Shown here piece after piece: positions 8,293-17,054 of a DNA stretch of 64,000 nt. The position numbers and the translations under genes are program-made. Within the stretch, counting starts at the first letter, position 1; every line of letters starts with the position of its first letter. Origin of the DNA: Streptomyces montanisoli (lineage in GTDB: Bacteria > Actinomycetota > Actinomycetes > Streptomycetales > Streptomycetaceae); the NCBI RefSeq assembly GCF_017813245.1, contig NZ_JAGIQL010000004.1, forward strand, positions 1 through 64,000. Direction: 5' to 3'. The notes under the pieces are model-generated. The model was not told the DNA's origin and ran no database searches. It was given only the letters and a program-made list of their open reading frames with translations.

Positions 8293-10275
8293 ATGATTGG
8301 GCGATTGGGGATCGACGAAGTCACTCCCGTTGTCGACGGGGGTCGCTATCCGTCCAAGGCTGTTGTCGGTGAACACGTACCGGTGGCTGCCACCATATGG
8401 CGCGAAGGCCATGACGAGCTGGCGGCCGCGGTCGTCCTGCGCGGGCCGGGGCCCGGCGGCGACCGCGAAGTGCTCCCGATGGAACGTGTCGACGCCGGAG
8501 CCGACCGCTGGGCGGCAACCGCCGTGCCCGACCGGCCCGGCGTGTGGACCTACCGCGTGGAGGCATGGAGCGATCCGTGGGCGACCTGGCGGCACGGGAT
8601 GCGGGCCAAGCTGGACGACGGCTGGACGGCGGAAGACCTCGACAACGAACTGGAGGACGGAGCACGGCTGCTGGAACGCCACGCGGAACAGTCATCACCC
8701 GGCGGAGCCGACGCCGGCCGTGCCTGGCTGCACCGCGCGGCCGGGGCGCTGCGCGACCGGCGTGTTCCGCTCGCCGACCGCGTCGCACTCGCACTCGACG
8801 GCCGTACCACCACGGCAGCCGACCGCCGTCCGCTGCGTGAACTGCTCACCATCGGAGCGGAGCTCCAAGTCAGGGTGGACAGGCCACGGGCGCTGGCCGG
8901 CGCCTGGTACGAGTTGTTCCCCCGCTCCACCGGCGGCCGCGACGAGCACGGCAAGCCCGTGCACGGCACATTCGCCACCGCCGAGGCGCAGCTGCCCCGC
9001 ATCGCGCGAATGGGCTTCGACGTCCTCTACCTGCCACCGATCCATCCCATCGGTGTGACCCATCGCAAGGGACCCGACAACGCGCTGACGGCCGCGGCCG
9101 GCGATGTCGGCTCACCCTGGGCGATCGGCTCCGCCGACGGCGGACACGATGCCGTCCACCCGGAGCTCGGCACCCTGGACGAGTTCGGCCATTTCGTCGC
9201 CGCGGCCGCGGAGCACGGGCTCGAAGTGGCGCTCGACCTGGCGTTCCAGTGCTCTCCCGACCACCCGTGGGTGGTCTCGCACCCGGAGTGGTTCACCGCG
9301 CGGCCCGACGGTACGGTCGCCTTCGCCGAGAACCCGCCCAAGCGGTACCAGGACATCTACCCGCTCGACTTCGACCAGGAGCCGGCCGGCCTGTACGAGG
9401 AACTGCTGCGCGTGGTGCTGTTCTGGGCCGAACGCGGCGTGCGGATATTCCGGGTGGACAACCCGCACACCAAGCCGCGCGACTTCTGGCACTGGCTGAT
9501 CGGCACCGTCAAGAACAGCCATCCCGACGTGCTGTTCCTCGCCGAGGCGTTCACCAGGCCCGCTGTCCTCAAGGGACTGGCGAAGGCCGGATTCACCCAG
9601 TCCTACACGTACTTCACGTGGCGGACGACGAAACGCGAGCTGACCGCGTACCTGACCGAACTGGCCGGCTCGGTCGACTACCTGCGCCCCAACCTCTTCG
9701 TCAACACACCCGACATCCTGCCGGCCCACCTCCAGCAGGGCTCGCCGGCCGTCTTCGCCTCCCGCGCCGCCCTCGCCGCCCTCCTCTCACCCACGTGGGG
9801 CGTCTACGCGGGCTTCGAGCTCTGCGAGAACGAGGCGCTCGGGGACGGCGGCGAGGAGTACGCACACGCGGAGAAGTACGAACTGCGCCCCCGCGACTGG
9901 GCGGCGAGCGCGGCCACCGGCCGCGACCTTCAGCCGTGGATCGCGACGCTCAACCGGCTGCGGCGGGCTCATCCGGCCTTCGGCGGGCTGCGCACACTGC
10001 GCTTCCACGACATCGCGCACGACGCGCTGATCGCGTTCTCGAAGACCGACCCGGCCACGGGCGACGCCGTGCTGTGCGTCGTCTCGCTCGCCCCCGACCG
10101 CCCGGCGGCCGGACGTCTCGAACTGCGCGGACCCCTGCCCGGCGCGGGCCCCGACGGCACGATCACCGCGCGTGACGCGCTGACCGGCGAGGGGGTCACG
10201 CTCGGCGGCGGCACGATCACGATCCTCCCGGGCGGCCCGGTCGCCCGCGTCTTCACCTGGAGCGGCAATGCCTGA
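8293..10275 (+). CDS. glgE: Alpha-1,4-glucan:maltose-1-phosphate maltosyltransferase GlgE
   Basis: A 660-residue GH13_3 enzyme that transfers maltose from alpha-maltose-1-phosphate to the non-reducing end of an alpha-1,4-glucan chain in the cytoplasm. The N-terminal beta domain (about 1-110) and helical insertion (about 115-195) are typical of GlgE. Active-site blocks match the S. coelicolor enzyme family: [11 protein letters not shown] with nucleophile Asp389, [10 protein letters not shown] with acid/base Glu418 and FVNTPDILP with Asp474. Length is full. The ATG at 8293 has a GAAGAGGTG site. Its last 8 bases overlap the start of treS, so the two are translated together. The pathway's usual branching enzyme gene is absent here. 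Confidence 0.95.
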   Translation: MIGRLGIDEVTPVVDGGRYPSKAVVGEHVPVAATIWREGHDELAAAVVLRGPGPGGDREVLPMERVDAGADRWAATAVPDRPGVWTYRVEAWSDPWATWRHGMRAKLDDGWTAEDLDNELEDGARLLERHAEQSSPGGADAGRAWLHRAAGALRDRRVPLADRVALALDGRTTTAADRRPLRELLTIGAELQVRVDRPRALAGAWYELFPRSTGGRDEHGKPVHGTFATAEAQLPRIARMGFDVLYLPPIHPIGVTHRKGPDNALTAAAGDVGSPWAIGSADGGHDAVHPELGTLDEFGHFVAAAAEHGLEVALDLAFQCSPDHPWVVSHPEWFTARPDGTVAFAENPPKRYQDIYPLDFDQEPAGLYEELLRVVLFWAERGVRIFRVDNPHTKPRDFWHWLIGTVKNSHPDVLFLAEAFTRPAVLKGLAKAGFTQSYTYFTWRTTKRELTAYLTELAGSVDYLRPNLFVNTPDILPAHLQQGSPAVFASRAALAALLSPTWGVYAGFELCENEALGDGGEEYAHAEKYELRPRDWAASAATGRDLQPWIATLNRLRRAHPAFGGLRTLRFHDIAHDALIAFSKTDPATGDAVLCVVSLAPDRPAAGRLELRGPLPGAGPDGTITARDALTGEGVTLGGGTITILPGGPVARVFTWSGNA

Positions 10276-12046
10276 CGAAGCCACCGACGAGACCGCCGTC
10301 CCGCACGCCGCCGAGGTACACGGCAGCGCGCGTGCCATGCCCGTGGAGCGGGACTGGTACAAGCGGGCGGTCTTCTACGAGGTGCTCGTGCGTTCCTTCT
10401 ACGACAGCGACGGCGACGGGACCGGCGACATGCGCGGCCTCACCGAGAAGCTGGACTACCTCGAGTGGCTGAGCGTGGACTGCCTCTGGCTGCCGCCGTT
10501 CTACGCGTCACCCTTGCGCGACGGCGGCTACGACATCAGCGACTTCCGCAGAGTGCGTCCCGAGCACGGCACCATCGAGGACTTCATCGAGCTGCTGGAC
10601 GCCGCCCACGCCCGCGGACTGCGGATCATCACCGACCTCGTCATGAACCACACCTCCGACCAGCACCCGTGGTTCCAGGAGTCCCGGCGCCATCCGCAGG
10701 GGCCCTACGGCGACTTCTACGTCTGGGCCGACGACGATCGCGGATATGCCGACGCCCGGATCATCTTCGTCGACTCCGAGAGCTCCAACTGGACGTTCGA
10801 CCCGGTACGCGGTCAGTACTTCTTCCACCGCTTCTTCCACCACCAGCCGGACCTCAACTACGAGAACCCGAAGGTCCAGGACGCGATGCTGGACGTGCTG
10901 CGCTTCTGGCTCGACCTGGGGATCGACGGATTCCGGATGGACGCGGTGCCCTACCTCTTCGCCGAGGAGGGCACCAACGGGGAGAACCTGCCGCGCACCC
11001 ACGCCTTCTTGAAGATGGTTCGCAAGGTCGTGGACGACGAGTACCCCGGCCGGGTGCTGCTCGCGGAGGCCAACCAGTGGCCCAAGGACGCCGTGGAGTA
11101 CTTCGGCGACCCGGCCGTCGGCGGTGACGAGGCACACATGGCGTTCCACTTCCCGCTGATGCCCCGCATCTTCATGGCGCTGCGCATGGCCGACAGCCGG
11201 CCGATAACCGAGATCCTCGCCCAGACGCCCGCCATCCCCTCGGGCAGCCAGTGGGGCATCTTCCTGCGCAACCACGATGAGCTGACGCTGGAGATGGTCA
11301 CCGAGGTCGAGCGCGCCTACATCTACTCGCAGTACGCGCGCGACCCGCGCATGCGGGCCAACATCGGCATACGCCGCCGCCTCGCGCCGCTGCTCGACAA
11401 CGACCGCGACCAGATCGAGTTGCTGACCGCCCTGCTGCTGTCGCTGCCCGGCTCGCCCGTCCTCTACTACGGGGACGAGATCGGTATGGGCGACAACATC
11501 TGGCTCAGCGACCGCGACGGCGTCCGCACGCCGATGCAGTGGACGCCCGACCGCAACGCCGGATTCTCCACCGCGGACCCGGGCCGGCTCATCCTCCCGA
11601 TCGTCTCGGGCCTCACCTACGGCTACGCGTCGGTCAACGTGGAGGCACAACTCGCCGCTCCCGCGTCACTGCTGCACTGGACGCGCACCATGCTCACCGT
11701 GCGGCGCAGACACCCCGCCTTCGGCCAGGGCACCTTCGAGCCGCTGGAGACGGGCAACAGCAGCGTACTGGCCTACGCGCGGCGGTTGAAGCGTGCTGAT
11801 GGCCCCGACGACCTCATGGTGTGCGTCAACAACCTCTCCGGGCACCCGCAGCCGGTGGCGCTCGACCTCAGCGAGGCGGCGGGCACCGTGCCCACCGAGG
11901 TCACCGGTGGTGTGGCCTTCCCCGCCATCACAAAGGCTCCCTACCAACTGGCCCTCGGCGGCCATGGCTTCCTCTGGCTGAGCGTGCGGGTGCGCGGCGA
12001 TGGGAGCGCTGAGGCGATAGAGGCCGGTCCGGAGGGCGCCGGCTGA
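10268..12046 (+). CDS. treS: Maltose alpha-D-glucosyltransferase / trehalose synthase TreS
   Basis: A 592-residue GH13_16 enzyme that interconverts trehalose and maltose. Catalytic blocks: [10 protein letters not shown] with Asp225, LLAEANQWP with Glu267 and FLRNHDEL with Asp337. A C-terminal beta-sandwich covers about 490-570. There is no fused maltokinase domain; the kinase is a separate gene 55 bp downstream. In the known GlgE pathway TreS supplies maltose from trehalose, maltokinase phosphorylates it and GlgE polymerises it. Gene order glgE-treS-mak with an 8-bp overlap at the first junction supports one operon. Confidence 0.95.
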   Translation: MPDEATDETAVPHAAEVHGSARAMPVERDWYKRAVFYEVLVRSFYDSDGDGTGDMRGLTEKLDYLEWLSVDCLWLPPFYASPLRDGGYDISDFRRVRPEHGTIEDFIELLDAAHARGLRIITDLVMNHTSDQHPWFQESRRHPQGPYGDFYVWADDDRGYADARIIFVDSESSNWTFDPVRGQYFFHRFFHHQPDLNYENPKVQDAMLDVLRFWLDLGIDGFRMDAVPYLFAEEGTNGENLPRTHAFLKMVRKVVDDEYPGRVLLAEANQWPKDAVEYFGDPAVGGDEAHMAFHFPLMPRIFMALRMADSRPITEILAQTPAIPSGSQWGIFLRNHDELTLEMVTEVERAYIYSQYARDPRMRANIGIRRRLAPLLDNDRDQIELLTALLLSLPGSPVLYYGDEIGMGDNIWLSDRDGVRTPMQWTPDRNAGFSTADPGRLILPIVSGLTYGYASVNVEAQLAAPASLLHWTRTMLTVRRRHPAFGQGTFEPLETGNSSVLAYARRLKRADGPDDLMVCVNNLSGHPQPVALDLSEAAGTVPTEVTGGVAFPAITKAPYQLALGGHGFLWLSVRVRGDGSAEAIEAGPEGAG

Positions 12047-12101
12047 TCCGCCGCACACCGCCCCTGCCCGGTACCGCCGTCGCCACGAACGGATTCCCAC
12101 C

Positions 12102-13538
12102 ATGATGTCCATGCCCGACCTGGCTGTCGCCCTCAACGACTGGCTGCCGAGCCAGTCGTGGTTCCCCTCCGGGGGACGCTCGCCCGTCCGCACGGAGGTG
12201 CTGCACATCCACCCGTTCGCCCCCGTCGACGACACCCCGGCAGCACGTGTGCGCGGAGTCGTCGCCGTGGTACGCGTCCACCACGCCGACGGGGCGGGCG
12301 GGGGAACCTACCAGGTGCCGCTTGGCGTACGTACGTCCTTGCCCACCGGCCTGCGCCCGGACGTGATCGCACAGCGGCTCGGCGTCGTGCTTTACGACGC
12401 CCTCGGCGACCCGGAGCTGGTGGACGCCCTGATACGCCGGATCGCGGCTCGCCGCGGTGTGCCGGGCCTGTGTCCGCAAGCGGGACTGCCCGGGCCGCGG
12501 CTGCCCGCCCGGCCGCTGCGCTCCCGGCCGCTCGGCGTCGAGCAGAGCAACACCTCGGTACTCGTCGAGGACCGCTACCTGCTGAAGGTCTTCCGGCGGC
12601 TGGAGCCGGGCACCAACCCGGACCTGGAGGTCCAGCTGCTGTTGCGGGACGCGGGGTCGCGGAGCGTCCCGCGCCTGCTCGGCGCGCTGACCGGGCGGCT
12701 GGGCCGCTCGCACGCCACCCTCGCCGTCCTCCAAGAGTACATCGCGGACGCGGAGGACGGCTGGCGCAGCGCGCTCACGGACCTGCCGGAGGCCGGCGGC
12801 GCCGGGCGAGAAGTACCTCCCTCGCCCGGCGCCGCGCACGAGCCCGGCGCCTTCGCCACCGCTGTCCGCGATCTCGGCGGGGCGGTCGCGGAGATCCACC
12901 GGGAACTGGCCCGTGCGGGCGGCACCGCGGCCGTGACCGAGTCGGGCACGGCGGCGCTGGCGGCGGGGATGCGGGCCAGGTTCGACGCGGCGACGGCCGA
13001 GGTGCCGAGCCTGGCTCCCCACGCGGAGCCGGTCCTGGCCGCGTACGCCGCGGTGGCCGCGCTGCCCGTTCACGGCCTCTGGCCCGACCAGCGCATCCAC
13101 GGGGACCTGCACCTCGGTCAGGTCCTGCGGACGCGCCGCGGCTGGCGGATCGTGGATTTCGAGGGTGAGCCGAACGCACCGCTGGACGAACGGCGCTCCC
13201 GGCACTCGCCGTTGAAGGACGTCGCCGGGATGCTGCGGTCCTTCGACTACGCGGCGCACCACGACCGGCCGGGCGGCGCCGCCCCGGCCCCCGGCGGCGC
13301 GCGGGGAGGGGCCAGGGACGCATGGCGCGTCCGCCGGCAGGCCGCCTTCTGCGGGGGTTACGCGGCCGTCGCGGGCCAAGACCCCCGTGAATTCGGCGCC
13401 CTTCTGACCGCCCACCTGCTCGACAAGGCGGTGTACGAGGCGGTCTACGAAACAAGGCGGCGTCCGGAGTTGGCGGCCATTCCGCTGGCCGCCGTCGCAC
13501 GATTGGCCGCGGATATCAACCGCCTCCCGGCTGCCTGA
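12102..13538 (+). CDS. mak: Maltokinase (ATP:maltose 1-phosphotransferase)
   Basis: A 478-residue aminoglycoside-phosphotransferase-like kinase that phosphorylates maltose at C1 using ATP, feeding GlgE. The N-terminal cap (about 1-125) is typical of actinobacterial Mak/Pep2. The catalytic loop reads IHGDLHLGQVLR with Asp335, and the metal-binding DFG-like motif is IVDFEGEP with Asp352. A second in-frame ATG two codons in is equally possible as the start. It is the last gene of the glgE-treS-mak operon. Where glgB normally follows in actinobacteria, two transposase-like genes are found instead. Confidence 0.93.
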   Translation: MMSMPDLAVALNDWLPSQSWFPSGGRSPVRTEVLHIHPFAPVDDTPAARVRGVVAVVRVHHADGAGGGTYQVPLGVRTSLPTGLRPDVIAQRLGVVLYDALGDPELVDALIRRIAARRGVPGLCPQAGLPGPRLPARPLRSRPLGVEQSNTSVLVEDRYLLKVFRRLEPGTNPDLEVQLLLRDAGSRSVPRLLGALTGRLGRSHATLAVLQEYIADAEDGWRSALTDLPEAGGAGREVPPSPGAAHEPGAFATAVRDLGGAVAEIHRELARAGGTAAVTESGTAALAAGMRARFDAATAEVPSLAPHAEPVLAAYAAVAALPVHGLWPDQRIHGDLHLGQVLRTRRGWRIVDFEGEPNAPLDERRSRHSPLKDVAGMLRSFDYAAHHDRPGGAAPAPGGARGGARDAWRVRRQAAFCGGYAAVAGQDPREFGALLTAHLLDKAVYEAVYETRRRPELAAIPLAAVARLAADINRLPAA

Positions 13539-13637
13539 GCGACCGGCGAGACCAACACGGGATTTACCCATTACGGCTCGCGCCTACACGTGCGGGAAGT
13601 GCCATGACTCGACCAGGTCCTATCGATGCAAAGGGGT

Positions 13638-13655
13638 GCAACTACGTTAAATCCA
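13638..13655 (+). promoter_or_regulatory. Candidate shared operator, copy 2 (upstream of transposase-like gene 1)
   Basis: GCAACTACGTTAAATCCA, 15/18 identical to 8185-8202. It lies inside a wider inverted repeat TGCAAC-N14-GTTGCA (13637-13662). The distance to the following start (81 bp) is close to that of the glgE copy (90 bp). Confidence 0.4.
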
Positions 13656-13736
13656 CGTTGCAGGTGGTGCTGACCCGTAGGAAGCTGCGAGTGCCTTCGG
13701 TGCGGAGATCGCCAGATGTTTCGGAAAGGATTTCTG

Positions 13737-14942
13737 ATGCAACCTGACATGCTAGAAACGCCGCACAGTGATACAGAACCATTATCTTTTGCGGCAGACG
13801 CATTCAGTACGATGCCGCGTTCCGATCAACGCCGGTGGGCGAAAGTTTATCTCCGTGGGCTGCTGCTCGCCGACGGCAGGAAATCGGTTCGCCGGATAGC
13901 CGACAGCATGCCGGTCGACCGCGCGAAACAATCGCTCCAGCAGTTCATCAACCAGAGCCCGTGGGACTGGGAGCCGGTGCGGGCGCGGATAGCGGCCCGG
14001 GTCGAGGGCGAGATCGCGCCCGACGCATGGGTCGTCCACCGAGTGATCATCCCCAAGCGCGGCGACCGCTCCGTCGGTGTGCAGAGACGATTCGTCCCCG
14101 AACTCGGCCGTACCGTCAACAGCCAGCTCGTCCTGGGCGTCTCGCTCGCCTCGGCGCGGGCGAACGTACCGGTGGACTGGCGTATCGCGCTCGTCGGCGG
14201 GTGGTCCACCGACCGGGATCTGCGCCGAGCCGCGTACATACCGGACACGGTGACCGCGAAACCGGAGTGGTCGGAGATCTCGGACATGCTGGAGGAGATG
14301 CTCACACGCTGGGAGCTCACGCCCAGACCCGTCGTCGGGGACCTCCGCCACCTCCAGGACGCGGCACCGCTGATGGCGGCGCTCGACGAACGAGGCCTCA
14401 GGTACGTCTTTCAAGTGGACCCCGGCTTCCGGATCACCGCCGGCGGCGCCCCGGCGGCCCCGCCGACCGTCCCTCGCCCGGTAGCCCGGGCCGGCAAGCC
14501 GGGCGCCGCCACCGTGCGCGGCCACTTCGAGGCCGTCACCACGCGCCTTGCCGTCCCGCATGCCCGCCCGCCGGCGGGCCCACTGGGGCGCATCGCGACC
14601 GTGCCGCGCGGCCGGCTGCTGTCGTCACCCGCCGGCCTGCTCCCCGTCCCCGGCGCGGAGGCCACCCCACGCCCGGTGAGGATCGTCGCCGAGGTGAACG
14701 GGCAGGACGAGTTCAGCAGGTTCTGGGTCACCAACGCGGTCCGGGGCAACCTCGACCAGGTGATGGTTTCGGCCCATCGTGGCGTGCGTAACCGGCAGGC
14801 CATGACGGAGCTTCAAGCCGGTTTCGGGCTCCTGGACTTCGAAGGGCGCTCCTACCGCGGCCTCCACCATCATTTGACCATGGTATCTGCCGCATTCGCC
14901 TACAACGTTGTCGGCGACGCGATGACGGCCGCGCCGGTGTGA
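13737..14942 (+). CDS. IS701-like transposase relative 1, probably catalytically inactive (domesticated?)
   Basis: A 401-residue protein related to IS701-type DDE transposases (DDE_5-like). Family blocks are present: QSLQQFINQSPWDW near residue 60, then IPKRGDRSVGVQRR, then DFEGRSYRGLHHHLTMVSAA near the end. The normal first catalytic Asp in the WVxD block is His101 (WVVHRV). The second Asp is present (VVGDL, Asp202). The last block, usually IExDYxELK, reads NRQAMTELQ, so the Glu/Lys pair is altered. The frame is intact and well coded, and no terminal repeats are obvious. I chose the ATG at 13737 because GGAAAGGA precedes it by 6 bases; an ATG at 13716 is possible. A regulatory or structural DNA-binding role is inference. 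Confidence 0.7.
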   Translation: MQPDMLETPHSDTEPLSFAADAFSTMPRSDQRRWAKVYLRGLLLADGRKSVRRIADSMPVDRAKQSLQQFINQSPWDWEPVRARIAARVEGEIAPDAWVVHRVIIPKRGDRSVGVQRRFVPELGRTVNSQLVLGVSLASARANVPVDWRIALVGGWSTDRDLRRAAYIPDTVTAKPEWSEISDMLEEMLTRWELTPRPVVGDLRHLQDAAPLMAALDERGLRYVFQVDPGFRITAGGAPAAPPTVPRPVARAGKPGAATVRGHFEAVTTRLAVPHARPPAGPLGRIATVPRGRLLSSPAGLLPVPGAEATPRPVRIVAEVNGQDEFSRFWVTNAVRGNLDQVMVSAHRGVRNRQAMTELQAGFGLLDFEGRSYRGLHHHLTMVSAAFAYNVVGDAMTAAPV

Positions 14943-15180
14943 GGGCTGTCCTGCGCACTCGCGGCCCGCGGGCGTCCGGACCGTCGCGTCCTTGGCCGTC
15001 ACGCCTCGCCCGGATGCGTCCAGTACGCGGTCGAACCTCCGCCCCCCGGATGAGCACACGGGACGCCACCGGCTGACCCACCGTGGGTTGTGCCGGACAG
15101 TCCCCGGCGCGTACGTCAGGGCTCCACACGGCCGGCGCCGCACACCATCGACGCCCCAGCGACCCTCCCATGGAGCCCCC

Positions 15181-16422
15181 ATGACCACACGACTCGTCGA
15201 CGCCGCCAATCTGCTGCCACAGTGTGAGCGGGAATCTTTCCGGGAATTCAGCAGAGGGCTTTTCTATCCGTTGCCCCGAGCCGATCAGCGCAAATGGGCC
15301 GAGGTGTATCTCGCGGGGCTGCTGACCCTCCAGGGCCGCAAGAGTATCCGCCGCATGGCGGAGCAGTATCCGGGCTGGAGCGCCGATCGTGCCGCCCAGT
15401 CGCTCCAGCAATTCGTCAATCAGAGCCCGTGGGACTGGTCGCACATCACCCGGGCCCTCGCGGACTGGGTGACCTCCGTCAGCAGACCGCAGGCCTGGGT
15501 GGTGGACACAGCCGTCATCCCCAAACGCGGAGCCCACTCGGTGGGCGTCGCTCGACGGCGCATCGCGGGCCAGAGCCGTCCGGTCAACAGCCAGTTCGCT
15601 CTGGGCGGGTTCATCGCCACACGCTCCGACGCGCTCCCCGTCGAGTGGCAACTGGTCCTGGAGCAGGACTGGACGAGCGACCACGAGCGCAAGGCGCGCG
15701 CCCGCATACCGCCCGGCTCGACGCCGCGTCCGCTGTGGCGCAACGTCCTCGAGGCGTGTGGGGGCCTCGGCAGGCCCGGGATCCCGCTCACCCTTCCGGT
15801 CGTCACCGACCTGCGCTGTGAATCCGGCGTCGACCGGCTGATCAGCGCCCTGTGCGAGCGCGGGCATCAGTTCCTGATCGGTGCCACGGCCCCGTCGCGC
15901 CGGGGAGCCCGCCCCACCGCGGCCGGCCTGTCCGATCCGTTCTCCGGCCCCTTCGAGGCCCTGGACGGTTTCGCCGAGGCGCCGGCGCGGATCCTGGCAC
16001 GGCAGGTGGCGGACCACGGCATGCGGACGCGTCGACGCACACGACTGCTGGCCCATCAGGTGAGGCTGCCGGGCGCGGGGGGCGGCTCGACGGGGGTGGT
16101 CTACCGGCAGCTGGACGACGGGGACGGGGGCGAGGGGCTCGTGCGCTACTGGGTCACCAACAACGTGCACCTGGGTCCGAACGATGTCATGGCCTTGATC
16201 GGCCATCTCCAGCGTGCCAAGGGTTGCGTACGCCTCCTGGCGGAGGAGTTCGGCATGAGCGACTTCGAGGGGCGCTCCTTCCCGGGCTGGCACCATCACA
16301 TGGCCCTGGTGTCGGCGGCCGGGGTGTACAGCCTTACCGGAGCGGGGTTCGCCGCACGCCGGGCGTCGCAGGACCGCATGCCGGCAGCGGTGCGCACAGG
16401 CCAAACATCTCCCGCTGCCTGA
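15181..16422 (+). CDS. IS701-like transposase relative 2, probably catalytically inactive (domesticated?)
   Basis: A 413-residue paralogue of the preceding protein with the same block order (RADQRKWAEVYLAGLL, QSLQQFVNQSPWDWSH, IPKRGAHSVGVARR, DFEGRSFPGWHHHMALVSAA). Here the first Asp is kept (WVVD, Asp109) and the second too (VVTDLR, Asp210), but the final catalytic block reads AKGCVRLLA where IExDYxELK is expected, so the essential Glu appears lost. The two paralogues are clearly diverged, so this is an old duplication, not a recent IS insertion. The start at 15181 gives a length matching its partner; the frame stays open upstream to 14992 without family resemblance. It is followed by an inverted repeat and a strong promoter for the next operon. 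Confidence 0.7.
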   Translation: MTTRLVDAANLLPQCERESFREFSRGLFYPLPRADQRKWAEVYLAGLLTLQGRKSIRRMAEQYPGWSADRAAQSLQQFVNQSPWDWSHITRALADWVTSVSRPQAWVVDTAVIPKRGAHSVGVARRRIAGQSRPVNSQFALGGFIATRSDALPVEWQLVLEQDWTSDHERKARARIPPGSTPRPLWRNVLEACGGLGRPGIPLTLPVVTDLRCESGVDRLISALCERGHQFLIGATAPSRRGARPTAAGLSDPFSGPFEALDGFAEAPARILARQVADHGMRTRRRTRLLAHQVRLPGAGGGSTGVVYRQLDDGDGGEGLVRYWVTNNVHLGPNDVMALIGHLQRAKGCVRLLAEEFGMSDFEGRSFPGWHHHMALVSAAGVYSLTGAGFAARRASQDRMPAAVRTGQTSPAA

Positions 16423-16430
16423 ATGCCTCT

Positions 16431-16469
16431 CCGGTACTACTTTCCGGATTTCCCGAAAGTAGTGCCCGG
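16431..16469 (+). terminator. Inverted repeat after transposase-like gene 2, probable terminator
   Basis: The arm GGTACTACTTTC (16433-16444) pairs with GAAAGTAGTGCC (16455-16466), with one G-T wobble and a 10-base loop, 8 bases after the stop codon. It most likely ends transcription before the next promoter. A role as a relic element end cannot be excluded. Confidence 0.5.
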
Positions 16470-16482
16470 GCGGAGGAATTGA

Positions 16483-16512
16483 TTGACAGTCGGTCGACGC
16501 CGATCCTACGTT
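16483..16512 (+). promoter_or_regulatory. Near-consensus housekeeping promoter for the NTF2/GMC/VOC operon
   Basis: TTGACA (16483-16488), an 18-base spacer and TACGTT (16507-16512) match the Streptomyces vegetative promoter pattern. The predicted start of transcription near 16519 leaves a leader of about 107 bases before the first gene at 16626. Confidence 0.65.
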
Positions 16513-16625
16513 TCTTGTGTGGCCGGGAGTTTCGCTGAAACAAGTGGAATTCCGCACAACACAGCCCGTGCGCGGCATTTCTTGAAAGGCCGTCGATCAG
16601 CCCTGCCCAGAGATAGGGGAAATCC

Positions 16626-17054
16626 ATGGAAGCGGATCAGTCCATCACGAGGTTCGTCTACGAGTGGTTCGACGACCTGAGCGCCCACGAGCCCGTGGAC
16701 CGGATGCTGCCGCGAGTGCGCGACGAGGGTCTGGAGATGGTTTTCCCGGAGCGCACCCTGCGCGGCCACGACGACTTCCTCGACTGGTACGAGGGGGTCG
16801 GCAAGGCTTTCGCCGACCAGTCCCACACCGTCGAGGAGATACGGTGCGAGCTGCGCGGTGACCTCATCGAGCTGGCGATCACCGTGGTGTGGACGGCGAC
16901 GGACACCACCGACCGCACCCGCAGCAGCTTCCGCGCCCATCAGACCTGGCGCCTGCGCAAGGACGACGGTGATCTGCGGATCGTCACCTACCGGGTCGAC
17001 GACCTCACCCCGCTGTCCGCCACCGAAGGCGACGGCGTCCGGGGACGGCGGTGA
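16626..17054 (+). CDS. NTF2/SnoaL-like protein
   Basis: A 142-residue NTF2-like protein (helices ITRFVYEWFDDLS, segment FPERTLRGHDDFLDWYEGV, then strands ending HQTWRLRKDDGDLRIVTYRV). It shares the RTLRG(H/T)D(D/E)F layout with the NTF2-like protein at 5018-5464, which suggests paralogues in one locus. It is first in an operon driven by the promoter at 16483 and overlaps the following GMC oxidoreductase by 4 bp (GTGA). Such proteins often act as small cyclases or isomerases, or have no enzymatic role; the function here is unknown. Confidence 0.78.
   Translation: MEADQSITRFVYEWFDDLSAHEPVDRMLPRVRDEGLEMVFPERTLRGHDDFLDWYEGVGKAFADQSHTVEEIRCELRGDLIELAITVVWTATDTTDRTRSSFRAHQTWRLRKDDGDLRIVTYRVDDLTPLSATEGDGVRGRR

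Noticed and set aside
13737..16422. Ordinary active insertion sequences
   Set aside because: The two copies are diverged, lack obvious terminal repeats or target duplications, and have altered catalytic blocks.
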